Part shown: positions 1 to 9,074 of the stretch, one piece after another
Layout of the letters: each line of letters begins with the position of its first letter
Position numbering within the stretch: position 1 is the stretch's first letter
Assembly (NCBI GenBank): GCA_030374805.1
Contig: JARGSG010000066.1
Span: 62,001 to 126,000, forward strand
DNA length: 64,000 bases
Reading direction: 5' to 3'
DNA from: Gracilaria gracilis
Lineage: Eukaryota > Rhodophyta > Florideophyceae > Gracilariales > Gracilariaceae
Made by a program: the position numbers and the translations under genes
Notes under the pieces: model-generated
The model's database searches: none
What the model saw: only the letters and a program-made list of their open reading frames with translations
Told to the model about the DNA's origin: nothing

Positions 1-135
1 TCATATCAGCTGTGGAATGTAGATGACGCTCTGTCGGATGATGTGCGGGACTTTGCACTGCACATTATGGGTGAGGATAAGAAAAGGTATGTTACAGTGT
101 TCAAATCAATGAGAGAGAATTCCGTCACAGAGTAA
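1..135 (+). CDS. 3' end of an unrecognised gene, cut by the window edge
   Basis: Frame 1 is open from the first base to a TAA at 133-135 and gives 44 residues ending in RENSVTE. The peptide is hydrophilic, with an acidic run (DDALSDDVRDF) and no membrane segment. I do not recognise the family from this C-terminus alone. A TA-rich stretch near 185-200 follows and would fit a 3' flank. Composition and the clean frame suggest real coding sequence, but 44 residues is short, so this rests on frame openness only. Confidence 0.45.
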   Translation, partial: SYQLWNVDDALSDDVRDFALHIMGEDKKRYVTVFKSMRENSVTE

Positions 136-460
136 CCTTTGGAAGATTGTGTTCTCGAGCGTGTCTGTGCTGTATGATACATCTAGTATATATATATATG
201 TACGTGGAGTCAGGAAGCCACTCTGAATGAAGGGGAGCGTAGCGATTTACAAATACATCCGCTCACACTTCGTCCGCACCCCTCTCCAGCCAGGTCAACA
301 GAATCGCCATCATGGTCTATGGTGATGATAAGACAGCGGCCACCGAATTCAAGGCCTTTCTGCGGAAAAAGAGCATTCACCGTTCTCGAAAGCTTTCCCC
401 CAATTAGCCATAGCAGCTGATCTCCATAAAGAAGAAGTCGTTGAATGGCTTGTCCTTGTA
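136..460. other. Intergenic stretch between two genes
   Basis: Holds a short TA dinucleotide run near 188-200 and a 31-codon plus-strand frame starting at the ATG near 312. I see no recognised domain and no RNA gene. It separates the plus-strand gene ending at 135 from the minus-strand gene ending at 461, so the two are convergent. Confidence 0.4.
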
Positions 461-1237
461 TTAGATCACGTGATCACACCCCTCAAAGCTAGAGACCACA
501 ACCTGTTCTTCATCCGTACGTGTATATCCGAAATGACCTGTATGTCCAAGCGCAAAACGCGTTAGACGCAGTTCCGCCGCATGCCATTTAGGAGCGTTCG
601 ACTCTTGACTGGAGCGAACTTCAACATAATCTTCCAGAACCATCTGAGATACAAGATACCCTGCTTCTTCGAATCCGACGCCGAACCATTTCGACATCAC
701 TAATCGCAAAAGCCACAAAACTACCACCATAATGAGCAAGGTGCCATGCGCAATGCGATTAAGGCCTATGGTAGCTATTACTGCAGAGCCATTCCTTGAG
801 AACCCATTTTCGCCATCATGTACCCAGGGCGCACCGGATGAGTTTCTTTCCAACGGCAGTGCTCTCAACTGCTCGGTGAGCGCGCTGGCCATAATATCCT
901 GGGACACCTCTCGTGGCAGTAGTTGAGAATACAATATGTAGATCTTGCCATAAGGGGAGGCGAGTATGCCGGAGTCGCTACCTTCACGGAATAGAGTAAG
1001 GCTGCCTTCAAACTCGGCACCCAACGTGTTCAGAGCGTCACCAACGATCGATTTGAATACTTGCACACTGTGCTCGAACTGCAGGTCTGGTCGCAATGGT
1101 GCCAGATGAAGGACGTGACGACTAAGCGAGTTGATCATCACTTGCACCCGCAAGTTGGTAATACTGAACTCGGCCGTACGTTCGATGCGCAACATATGCT
1201 GATTACTGTCTGCGTCAAAGACAAACGCAACGGTCAT
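461..1237 (-). CDS. Single-pass membrane protein, unknown function
   Basis: The frame runs from an ATG at 1235-1237 (MTVAFVFDAD) to a TAA at 461-463, 258 residues. The first two thirds are mixed polar sequence with one N-glycosylation sequon (NSS). One strongly hydrophobic segment (TLLIMVVVLWLLRLVM) follows near residue 170, then a tail of about 75 residues. This fits a type I or tail-side membrane protein. The frame stays open upstream of the ATG for 20 codons but has no earlier ATG, and a good splice pair lies just upstream (GTGAGT donor near 1305, CAG acceptor near 1245, about 55 bases apart), so a 5' exon is possible. The family is not recognised. The topology resembles the C-terminal part of the membrane protein at 11716-12867, but I cannot show homology. 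Confidence 0.5.
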   Translation of the reverse strand: MTVAFVFDADSNQHMLRIERTAEFSITNLRVQVMINSLSRHVLHLAPLRPDLQFEHSVQVFKSIVGDALNTLGAEFEGSLTLFREGSDSGILASPYGKIYILYSQLLPREVSQDIMASALTEQLRALPLERNSSGAPWVHDGENGFSRNGSAVIATIGLNRIAHGTLLIMVVVLWLLRLVMSKWFGVGFEEAGYLVSQMVLEDYVEVRSSQESNAPKWHAAELRLTRFALGHTGHFGYTRTDEEQVVVSSFEGCDHVI

Positions 1238-1312
1238 GATGTCATCGCTGATATGTGGTGGTAGCGATGTGGAAGACGAGGAGACGCAACGTAGCAACTC
1301 ACCAGCATTGCT

Positions 1313-1717
1313 TTAGGCACGTGCGGGGCCAAGGAAATTGTCACAAGTGCTGTTGGTGAGAGGTGGGAAGATTTTGGGCGTTGACGAGGAAGGTCGGGCT
1401 AGACGGCAGTCGAAACCGACTTGTGTATTGACGTCGTGCAGACTGTTTGTGCCGGCGGAGATGGCACCAAACTCAATGAGCAGAAGCACGGCGCGTGTGG
1501 TGGTGGGCACAACAAGTTTGGAAAATTTGTGCTTGACGGGCGGAAGTGCTGGGGCTGCTGTGGAGGAGATGTTGTTGGGTTGGTGTACATATGGTTGGTC
1601 ACAGGCGTGTGAGACTGCAAGATGAGGTTTTGAGGTGAAGAATCTGCGTGGCTGATGACCCGATATGAGGTGTGATGGCCACTCGCGACCTGTGAAAAGA
1701 CGGGTAAGACCTCTCAT
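1313..1717 (-). other. Possible 5' exon or separate small ORF
   Basis: A 134-codon frame with an ATG at 1717 lies directly upstream of the membrane-protein gene on the same strand. It has a short hydrophobic stretch (RAVLLLIEFGAISAG) and a sequon (NSTC). It ends in TAA 76 bases before the downstream ATG. The simple intron proposed near 1245-1305 does not join the two in frame, so this may be a separate or spurious ORF. A Pro-rich frame overlaps it on the same strand. Confidence 0.2.
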
Positions 1718-2019
1718 GGAGGACAGACGTGAGAAGATGATGTATCTGTCGATGGCACGCTTGTTGAGCGTGTTTGATGGAAAGAGAATGAGTCGCGCTA
1801 TGTCCTCCGACAGTTAGAGAACGAAAAGACAAGTCGTTGTTAGATATGATTAAGGAATAGCCGTCACGGTTTTTGGCCTTCTTTAAGAGAGAGAAATATC
1901 TCTAGATAGAACTACTGCCGCCTCGAAATCAGGGGCGGCTGACCATAATAAAGAAGAAGAAGAAGAGCCGCCTCCATCCCTACTCGCGTCCTGGGTGGTT
2001 TAGAGAGGCTGCTCGTTGA
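1718..2019. other. Intergenic region upstream of the kinase gene
   Basis: Contains a GAA-rich run near 1950-1965 and no recognised coding motif. A first exon of the downstream kinase could lie here, because the kinase frame is open back to 2020 without an ATG before 2188. Confidence 0.3.
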
Positions 2020-2187
2020 ATAAGAAGTACGACAGCTAATCACGGTCATCATATCAAAGGCGTTCAACAAATCTCGAGCAAGTCTGAAGGGTGCGTACTA
2101 TGTGGCTTCAACACATGCAACTCTGCAGTTTACTTCAAACACGTTGGACCACATGTCTACAATGATGAGATTCAAGCTACGCTGGTG

Positions 2188-2976
2188 ATGTCTAGAGCTC
2201 TCCCAGATTACTTTAGGAGCCCAATTGAGGTCAATATAGAGAAAGCATGGATGCTAATGCATGACTACGGAACAAGTTTTCCTGCGGATGCATGCTCGGC
2301 AACCTCTAATCAGGATCTCTTCCCCCAAGTGCTCACTAAATGGGGAACGATTCAAAAGCGATCACTTCCGTTGACCAACGAGCTCGTTCAAGCAGGTATG
2401 AAAATAATGAATGGGCCAGGAATCTTGAGCATGGTGCGACTAATGACGTCAGACACTGAGTGGCTCTCTGTACTTTCTGATGAACTCGCAATGGCGAGAG
2501 ACATTCTGCCGGTAGACGAGACCGAGTTTGAGAACCTGTTTGTCACGTATACGATGCGATTAACTGAAAGAGCTTCACAGTACAATGTCCCACTGGCACT
2601 AGTACATGGCGATCTTAACATAGGAAATGTCACCCACAACTGGAGGGATCAGATCAACTTCATTGATATGGGTGCAGTATGTATCTCGTACCCATTCAGG
2701 GATGCTGTCATGTTTGCCACCATGTGTGATGCAACAGAAGATGATCTCCAATTCTATTTTGATATGTGGGCGGAATACGAGAGTACTGAAAGAATGCGGG
2801 AACTATATGATCTTGTAAAGGTTTTAGAATGGGTGTTCACTCTTTTCGTGTTTTACAAGCAGTACATCACTGCTGAGGAAAGCAAAAGGACATCTAGTCG
2901 CTCAGAGCTGCGCTCTTCATTGCGGGTTTTGCTTCAAGGTCTTGTATTCCAGTTGCAGAAGGCCTGCAAATGTTAA
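2188..2976 (+). CDS. Aminoglycoside-phosphotransferase (APH)-like kinase domain protein
   Basis: Reading from the ATG at 2188 gives 262 residues. The catalytic loop is H140-G-D-L-N-I-G-N147, the HxDxxxxN pattern of APH, choline and homoserine-kinase-like enzymes, so the catalytic Asp and metal-binding Asn are present. The following FIDMG (D160) sits where the family has its metal-binding Asp. The substrate cannot be told. The same frame is open upstream to a TGA at 2017-2019 and reads like kinase N-lobe sequence (a VYFKH strand with a candidate ATP-binding Lys, then NDEIQATL), but it has no ATG. The true N-terminus therefore probably comes from an upstream exon, or the gene is 5'-truncated. 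No stop or frameshift is seen in the C-lobe. Confidence 0.72.
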   Translation: MSRALPDYFRSPIEVNIEKAWMLMHDYGTSFPADACSATSNQDLFPQVLTKWGTIQKRSLPLTNELVQAGMKIMNGPGILSMVRLMTSDTEWLSVLSDELAMARDILPVDETEFENLFVTYTMRLTERASQYNVPLALVHGDLNIGNVTHNWRDQINFIDMGAVCISYPFRDAVMFATMCDATEDDLQFYFDMWAEYESTERMRELYDLVKVLEWVFTLFVFYKQYITAEESKRTSSRSELRSSLRVLLQGLVFQLQKACKC

Positions 2977-3045
2977 ATACCGAAGGTAAATGTCCTGGCA
3001 ATACTTCCATGAATATTGGCGCAAAACGAACGTAGAAATCGCATA

Positions 3046-3129
3046 GATCGGATGGTTTTTTTACAAAGATCTTACTCTTATGCTATGTCATAGCATAAGA
3101 GTAAGATCTTTGTAAAAAACCATCCGATC
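3046..3129. repeat. 84-bp near-perfect palindrome with 1-nt loop
   Basis: A 42-base arm (3046-3087) and a 41-base arm (3089-3129) are reverse complements, apart from one extra T in a T-run of the left arm. A single T at 3088 separates them. The arms include AAGATCTTACTCTTATGC. It lies 70 bp after the stop of the kinase gene and would fold as one long hairpin in DNA or RNA. Confidence 0.9.
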
Positions 3130-3303
3130 CTCATTACATCCGATATTTATTTGTTCTAACTTCTTGTAGCGTTCTCCTTATAGGAGACCCACTTCGCTCA
3201 GTAATCATCTCCTAAACCTGATCAAACGCAATCAAGTTGACTTCATTTGTTGGAGCTCGAAGGTGCCTTGTTCTTCTGGGGCGGACTCTCACCCTGACTC
3301 CTG

Positions 3304-3387
3304 GACGAGCTCTTAGACGAGCTCTTAGACGAGCTCTTAGATGAGCTCTTAGATGAGCTCTGAGACGGGCTCTTAGAAGGGCCCTCA
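3304..3387. repeat. 12-bp tandem repeat, seven units
   Basis: Seven units of GACGAGCTCTTA, the first three identical and later ones drifting (GATGAGCTCTTA, GACGGGCTCTTA, GAAGGGCCCTCA). On the plus strand it reads as DELL repeats, ended by a TGA in unit five. On the minus strand it reads as SSSK repeats inside a Ser/Lys/Pro-rich frame of about 55 codons ending near 3237. Confidence 0.9.
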
Positions 3388-4350
3388 GACGCGTTTTGTG
3401 AAGGCAATCATCTGCCGGTTGTTTCAGTTCCTCTTTGTCGCGGTCTCAGTACAAAAAAGGCGGTTTTCGTCAACAGAAAGACAGAGAAGGTGTACATGAA
3501 GCTAAGCAAGGAGAGCAAATTGCATGCACTGAGGGCTGACGACGAAAAGGTGCGCCTTGAATTTGATATGGAAGTGGTGGATATCGAGAGTTTGGAAATG
3601 GGTGTACTGAAATGGCCGCATCAAATCGCGTAATATGATAAACTGTTCGACACAAGCTGCGAAGAACTTCACTTACAATGCACCAGCCTGATGAGAATTT
3701 TGTAGAACATATACGTGCCGTATGTGCTACCGCCACAAAGAATGATGACGCATCATACGGATAGAAGAGATATTGGCAGACAGAGAAAGGCGAATGAAGT
3801 GAAGAGAATACTGCGACGAGCACGGACTTCATGATGTGAGTTGCGGAGTGATGGTGGAGGCTTCGACGCTTGACGACATGCTCGGTAAAGGGGGGTGGCA
3901 GGTCGGCTTTGGAAGACGATTGGCGGTGGTTCACTCAGGAGGTGGATTTGATGGAAGCATGGGGAAACGGTTTGTATGTTGGATTGCTTCCCTTTGCAAC
4001 TTGAAGTGGGTGGTGCAGCGGTGTGAATTAGGCCTTAAGACCAGGGGATGGGTAATGCCTAACGAAGCGGTGCTTGATTTTGCTGTAGCAACAAAGCAAG
4101 GCGATTTGGGATGGAGAGATGCAGTTTGAGAAGGCTAAAACGTGACGTGTTGCTGCTACCCTTGTATCTACCCTTGTACCAGCTTTCCCAGAGGCCACAT
4201 GCTGCTCGACGTGCTTTCCGTCGTTTCAACGCGACGAGTGCTCGTGAACATAAGCGTAAGCTTCAGATGTGGTTGAGCATGTCAATCACCTCAAAGCTAT
4301 GTTCAGCTTGTCGAGGCCGCACGACTGCAGAGCACGTAATCCTGCACTTA
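3364..4350 (+). pseudogene. Decayed copia-type gag remnant
   Basis: Frame pieces read like a copia Gag. One runs 3364-3633 without an ATG at its start. A second at about 3646-3765 contains LRRTSLTMHQPDENF followed by EHIRAV, the QPDENF/HIR pattern of copia Gag. A third near 4270-4350 contains VEHVNHLKAMF. Stops and frame changes separate them, and no zinc knuckle, protease or reverse transcriptase follows. An open frame at 3836-4129 (97 codons) between the pieces is not recognised. The assignment rests on short patterns only. Confidence 0.35.
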
Positions 4351-4876
4351 TGAGGTAGCTATTGAGAAAAATTCCGTAGGCAACTCATCGACCCTTCTCG
4401 CCTTTACGTCCGTCTCTTGCCGACTTTACGCGACGCGACCCACAGCGGGCCGCCAGTCCGTCTGCACATGCAGCGCTTCCGTGGGCCCCCTCTGTGCTCG
4501 TCAGCACTGTCTTAAAGATCAGCCTCACCGGAGGCCGAGGCGTCGGACTGCGTTTGGCTCTGTCAGCGATTCCATGCAGGATCGCAGCTCGGCGAGGGAC
4601 AGATCTCGACGGACGGACGAACGATAAGGATGGCATGGAACGGTGACTGTTCCTTTGTGGGAAGGTGATAAAGGAAACTTCTCGTAACTTATACGATCGC
4701 TGTCTGTCGGGGACTTGTTATGCTCCAGCGCGTCCCGGAAGTTTCACAATCTAAGATACACCATCGCAGGCAAGTTAGGGCGCGAAGAAGGTACAGAGTA
4801 ATAGAGCGCTACCAACGGGCTGCTTGGCTATCTGCGATGGTGGCGGCGAGTGGCCACTGGCGACCACACGTACAGC
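4351..4876. other. Upstream region of ispG
   Basis: The base composition turns GC-rich here. There is no recognised coding frame; open frames on both strands look like by-products of high GC. The ispG promoter and 5' leader must lie in this stretch, but I cannot point to a defined element. Confidence 0.35.
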
Positions 4877-6484
4877 ATGAGATTGGGCGCCGTGGCCACG
4901 TGGCGGAGGTTCCCGACGTCAACCGACTGCGACGCTTCGACGAAGTTCGACCACAGCCACAGCGCGCAGACGCAACGCCCGCCCATTGCCCTGCGCTGTC
5001 AATTGCCGCCAGCGAGCACCTCGTCGCCGAGCGCGCGATTAGTTGCCGAGAGCGCATTTCCGTCCCGCGCCATGCACTCGCCGTCGTTCGTGCCCAGCGC
5101 GCCGTCGCCATGGCGAGCGCACCGCGTCCGAAACCGCTTCCTTCCGCGCGCGGCGCCGCTCGCGCCGCGCAGCCGCGCCGCGCCGCGCATGCACGACGGC
5201 CCGGCGCGCCCGCCGCCGCCCGCGCACCTCGTCAAGGACAAGGCGTTCATGGCGGACCAGTCCGGCATTGCCGGGCTGGACATTGAGAGCGGCGCCATTC
5301 AACGCCGCGCCACGCGCGTCGTGCCCGTGGGCGACATTCTGATTGGCGGCGGCAACCCCGTGGTGGTGCAGAGCATGATCAACGAAGACACGCTCGACGT
5401 CGACAATGCATGCAAGTCCATCCGCGAGATGCATGAGGCGGGGTGCGAGATTGTGCGCGTGACGTGCGTCAGCATGGCGCACGCGCACGCGGTGGGCTTC
5501 ATTAAGCAAAAGCTGCGCGCCGAGTACAAGGACGTGCCGCTTGTGGCTGACGTGCATCATAACGGACTGAAGATTGCGCTGGAGGTGGCAAAGCACGTCG
5601 ACAAGGTGCGCATCAATCCCGGGCTGTACGTGTTTGAAAAACCGGATGTAAATCGCACCGAGTACACGGCGGAGGAGTTTGAGGCGGCGAAGGCCAAGCT
5701 GCGCGACACGTTGAAACCGCTGATCGTCAGCCTGAGGGATCAGAACAAGGCGTTGCGAATCGGGGTGAATCACGGCTCGTTGTCTGAACGTATGTTGTTC
5801 ACGTACGGTGACACGCCGCGCGGCATGGTGGAGAGTGCGTTGGAATGCATCCGCGTGTGTGAGGAGCTGGATTTCCATAACATTGTGATCTCTATGAAGG
5901 CCAGCAAAGTGCTGGTGATGTTGGCGGCGTACCGCATGTTGGCCAAACGTCTGGATGCGGAGGGGATGAACTATCCGTTGCACCTGGGCGTGACAGAGGC
6001 GGGGGACGGAGAGTATGGACGAATCAAGAGTACGTTGGGAATTGGTACGTTGTTGGCGGAGGGAGTTGGTGACACGATCCGAGTGTCGCTGACAGAAGCT
6101 CCTATCAAGGAGATCCCCGTGTGCTACGGTATCTTGCAAGGGTTGGGATTACGTCGTACGATGGTGGAGTACGTGGCTTGCCCTTCGTGTGGACGAACGC
6201 TGTTCAATCTGGAGACTGTGTTGCATGAGGTTCGGGAGGCAACCAAGCATATGCCCGGACTGTCGATCGCGGTGATGGGATGTATCGTGAACGGTCCGGG
6301 AGAAATGGCGGACGCCGACTATGGATACGTTGGGAAGCAGGCGGGGTATATCTCGCTGTACCGCGGACGCAAGGAGATCCGGACGGTGCCGGAGTCGAAT
6401 GGAGTGGAAGAACTGATCGCACTGCTGAAGGAGGATGGGGTGTGGGTGGAGCCGGCGGTGGTGGCGGAGAAGGTGATGGTTTAA
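4877..6484 (+). CDS. ispG: 4-hydroxy-3-methylbut-2-enyl diphosphate synthase, probably plastid-targeted
   Basis: IspG (GcpE) is a [4Fe-4S] enzyme that converts MEcPP to HMBPP, the penultimate step of the plastid MEP isoprenoid pathway. From the ATG at 4877 the protein has 535 residues. About 140 N-terminal residues rich in Ser, Pro, Ala and Arg suit a transit peptide. The catalytic part then runs from GAIQRRATR through GNPVVVQSM and LVADVHHNG. The cluster ligands are in CPSC (C435, C438) and CIVNGPGE (C469, E476). The large insert domain of plant and apicomplexan enzymes is absent, so this is the short cyanobacterial architecture. A second in-frame ATG at 5072 would still leave a plausible transit peptide and may be the real start. 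No intron, stop or frameshift is visible. The DP gene follows on the same strand after 309 bp. Confidence 0.95.
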   Translation: MRLGAVATWRRFPTSTDCDASTKFDHSHSAQTQRPPIALRCQLPPASTSSPSARLVAESAFPSRAMHSPSFVPSAPSPWRAHRVRNRFLPRAAPLAPRSRAAPRMHDGPARPPPPAHLVKDKAFMADQSGIAGLDIESGAIQRRATRVVPVGDILIGGGNPVVVQSMINEDTLDVDNACKSIREMHEAGCEIVRVTCVSMAHAHAVGFIKQKLRAEYKDVPLVADVHHNGLKIALEVAKHVDKVRINPGLYVFEKPDVNRTEYTAEEFEAAKAKLRDTLKPLIVSLRDQNKALRIGVNHGSLSERMLFTYGDTPRGMVESALECIRVCEELDFHNIVISMKASKVLVMLAAYRMLAKRLDAEGMNYPLHLGVTEAGDGEYGRIKSTLGIGTLLAEGVGDTIRVSLTEAPIKEIPVCYGILQGLGLRRTMVEYVACPSCGRTLFNLETVLHEVREATKHMPGLSIAVMGCIVNGPGEMADADYGYVGKQAGYISLYRGRKEIRTVPESNGVEELIALLKEDGVWVEPAVVAEKVMV

Positions 6485-6793
6485 AACTTTTAAATTAAAA
6501 GCTTTTTGGTACCGTTGGTACCGTTGGTAGGCGCGGGGGTGGAGCTAAACTTTATTAGGGGCGCGCGTGAAGAGATCTGCGACGTTTTGCTTTGTTGTTG
6601 TTTGTGGATTTTTTTGTTTCAAAAAGCGAGCGCCATGCGATTTTTGAATTGTAAGCAAATGAAAATTTGAATTAGGCGGCGCGCGTGCCAGCTGTCCAGG
6701 CGCGGAGTGTGACCAGACGCGCGGCGCGCGCATCTACGGTATGATTGCGCATCGTCCGGTATCGTTTGCGCTTCATGTTGATGTGCTGAGGTC
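6485..6793. other. Intergenic region between ispG and the DP gene
   Basis: AT-rich sequence just after the ispG stop contains a short duplicated GGTACCGTT. Further on, the spacer turns GC-rich with repeated GCGCGC words. No coding or RNA feature is seen. Confidence 0.4.
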
Positions 6794-7155
6794 ATGAGAC
6801 CTCATGCGTTTTCTCGAGTGTGTCATTCGCTCTCGAAGCTCTCGCGCATCCCCCCCCCCTCCGCCGTCCTCCTCTTAAGGCCGTGGCCGCCGTTTTTGGC
6901 GCCACCCGTTGCTGTTTGTGTTGCCGTGTGCACGCCGCCTCCGCGCCCTTCCCCCCTCCGACAACCGCCGTCTTCGCGCGCTTCCCCGCCCGTGTGCTCC
7001 CTGCTCGCCGCGCGCTTCACCATGGGCGTCGCAACTCGCGTCCGCCCATCGCACGTCGTGCCGCACCCGCCCGATTGCGCCGCGTGCGCCGCCAACCGCG
7101 CCGCGCTGCTGCGCAACGCCATGCCCACGCGCGTGTGCGACGCCGAGCGTCGCCT

Positions 7156-7188
<33 letters not shown>

Positions 7189-8137
7189 TCAATCGGCGCG
7201 CAGTCGGGCGCCCTTGCGCCAAATCGCGTGCCCGCAGCAGGCCGTGCATCGCTCATCTTCTGTTGCTCGTGCCATATCGAAGCCGGCGTCGTCGGCGTCT
7301 CGCTCGCTGCCGGCCGCGCCGCTCACGCCGTATCAGGCGGGGCTCAAGGCGTTCACCACGTTGGTGGCGGGTAAGCTCATTCGCTTTCGCAGCATTCAGC
7401 ACACCACGCTTGCTGACATGCTTGTTTCGGAGGCGCTGGACAGCTATCATGACAGGGCGTGCTACGACTCCATGACCATCGACAAGAACATTCGGAGGAG
7501 GACGTACGACACGCTCAACGTGTTTGCGTCGATGGGAATCGTGCTGCGCTCCGGGAAGAACGTGATGTGGAAGGGGCATCAAGCAATTCTGCAACAGCTT
7601 GAATCGTGCTCGTGCAAACGAGAGCGCCACGCGCTTCAGTCGCAACCGGCGCAGCACCTGCAAAGCTGTCACATCACGCGGCTAACACACATGAAACGTA
7701 ACGTGCTAACACGACGAAAAGGTATCGAAAGCAAACGCACCTATTTGCAAACGTTACAACGGCACAAACAATCGTTGTGCGCGCTTCTGGCCAGGAATTT
7801 GCAGGCCGACTCGTCAAGAGTTCGCGCCGGACGCTATGAACCGTCCAACGACCTCACGTTTCGGGTACCGTGTCACGAAACGTGCATCGAAATGCCCTTC
7901 ATCATGGTGGCGTGCGACCCCGCACCGCCCGCACACCACCACCGAAAAGCCTCATCCCCAAACCAAACATGCCTCGTAGAACTTAGCGATGATCGTCTCA
8001 GCGTCGGCCTCACCTTCAACGCCCCCTTCCGTCTCATACACGATTATCACCTGGTGGACCTCGTGATGAACAGCAAGCTTACCAAAACTGCAGACGGCCA
8101 CAGTGAAACCGCCAACGCCGCAAACTTAGCTCGATAA
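6794..8137 (+). CDS. DP-type (E2F dimerisation partner) transcription factor
   Basis: DP proteins pair with E2F to bind cell-cycle promoters in the nucleus. The 447-residue frame has a winged-helix DNA-binding domain at about 180-262, with the signature KNIRRRTYDTLNVFASMGIV; RRxYD is the E2F/DP DNA-contact motif. A basic helical stretch at about 313-340 fits the dimerisation coiled coil. A C-terminal DP segment has IEMPFIMVACD and a later FRLIHDYHLVDLVM, matching the DP marked-box region. KNIRRR followed by TYDTLNV is closer to DP than to E2F. The first 76 residues are low complexity; Met77 (ATG at 7022) sits in a strong CACCATGG context and is probably the real start. A ten-glutamine tract precedes the domain. 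The insertion DSYHDRACYDSM in the winged helix is unusual. No E2F gene is present here. Confidence 0.85.
7157..7186 (+). repeat. (CAG)10 microsatellite encoding polyglutamine
   Basis: Ten uninterrupted CAG codons within the N-terminal region of the DP gene give ten glutamines. Uninterrupted CAG runs are prone to length change, so this could be polymorphic. Confidence 0.95.
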
Positions 8138-8186
8138 ACACACACACCTACACACACACACACATCTCTACACCCAATTGCTACTT
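8138..8186. repeat. CA-rich spacer between convergent genes
   Basis: The 49-bp gap between the DP and WLM stop codons is mostly a CA dinucleotide run (8138-8163). The two genes converge here, so their 3' UTRs and polyadenylation signals must overlap or lie inside each other's coding ends. Confidence 0.8.
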
Positions 8187-9074
8187 TCACTCTTGATGGC
8201 GCCTCTTTCTTTGCTGCTCCTCCAGCTCTCGTAACAGCCTGCTCGAAGAAGCGCTACCCCCCAGACGTTCACTGTCACCACGTTGAGTGCCAACAGCGCG
8301 CAAGCGATTGGCCTCCCCCCCGCCGCCGCCAAAGCCGCCCGAGCGCCCGTCAAGCCGTCGGCCGCCCACATTCCAGCTGCGACTGTCCGCGGTGCGAAGC
8401 ACCCAGCTGGTAATCTCCTTGAACTCATCATCATGCTCCGAGCGCTCGCAGTGCGCCAATTCGTGCGCGTACACCTGTCTGACGCGGTACATGTCCCTGA
8501 ATCCGTTCATATCGTCCGTGCGAAGACGCAGCGCGATGGAGCTACCGCGCCCCACGTTGACGCCCAGCACGCACACCGGGTCCACGCCCACCCTGCCGTC
8601 GGGCAACATCTCCTTGAGCACGCCGACGCGCCAGCCCTTCTGCCGCATGCAGTACAGAAAGCCCTCGTCCTGCGCCAGTTGCTCGAGCATCTGGCGCGCC
8701 ACCTGCGCGTCGGGCAAGCGTTCAAGCACCTCCACGGCGCCGACGCGCGCGTCGGCCGCAGACGCACCGGCGCGCCTCGTCGCGCGCGGCGCCTCGGCGC
8801 GCAGCGCGAACGTCGGCGCCGCGTGCGCGGGCGGACTGAACGCGCGCTCGGCGTCTTGCAGCAGCGCCAGAAACAGCAGCGGCGGCTTGAGCGTGGACAG
8901 CGGCGCGCTCCAGTGCTGCAGCTGGCGGCCGCGGTGCAGCAGCCTGACGCGCTGCTCGTCGGCGCGCAGCGCGGCGGCGGTGGCGGCGCGCACGTCGCGC
9001 AGAAGGGAGGTGGGCGGCAGCTCGCGCAGCTGGTGGCGCTTGCCGCGGTGCGAGACCACTACCTTCACGCTCAT
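8187..9074 (-). CDS. Ubiquitin-like plus WLM-domain metalloprotease (Wss1-like)
   Basis: WLM proteins are zinc proteases of the Wss1/SPRTN group; Wss1 clears DNA-protein crosslinks and binds SUMO or ubiquitin and Cdc48. The 295-residue protein starts with a ubiquitin-like fold (MSVKVVVSHRG to about residue 75, including RVRLLHRGRQL). The WLM domain follows: VLGVNVGRGSSIALRLR, then the zinc site HELAHCERSEHDDEF (H204, E205, H208 and third ligand H214), then a Gly-rich tail and a charged C-terminal helix (ELEEQQRKRRHQE). Plants have UBL-WLM proteins of similar layout. I see no clear C-terminal zinc finger or VCP-binding motif, so the partners are uncertain. The ATG at 9072-9074 is clear. The frame is intact and intron-free, and it converges on the DP gene. 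Confidence 0.88.
   Translation of the reverse strand: MSVKVVVSHRGKRHQLRELPPTSLLRDVRAATAAALRADEQRVRLLHRGRQLQHWSAPLSTLKPPLLFLALLQDAERAFSPPAHAAPTFALRAEAPRATRRAGASAADARVGAVEVLERLPDAQVARQMLEQLAQDEGFLYCMRQKGWRVGVLKEMLPDGRVGVDPVCVLGVNVGRGSSIALRLRTDDMNGFRDMYRVRQVYAHELAHCERSEHDDEFKEITSWVLRTADSRSWNVGGRRLDGRSGGFGGGGGEANRLRAVGTQRGDSERLGGSASSSRLLRELEEQQRKRRHQE

Noticed and set aside
3470..3934. 154-codon minus-strand frame near 3.5-3.9 kb
   Set aside because: The plus strand carries the gag-like pattern; the minus frame has no motif and appears to be its shadow.
4720..5298. Arg/Ala/Pro-rich open frames on both strands over the ispG leader
   Set aside because: They overlap the ispG frame in other phases, have no domain, and are expected from very high GC.
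5039..6139. 366-codon minus-strand frame antisense to ispG
   Set aside because: Its His/Arg/Leu-rich composition is the mirror of ispG codon usage, with no recognisable motif.
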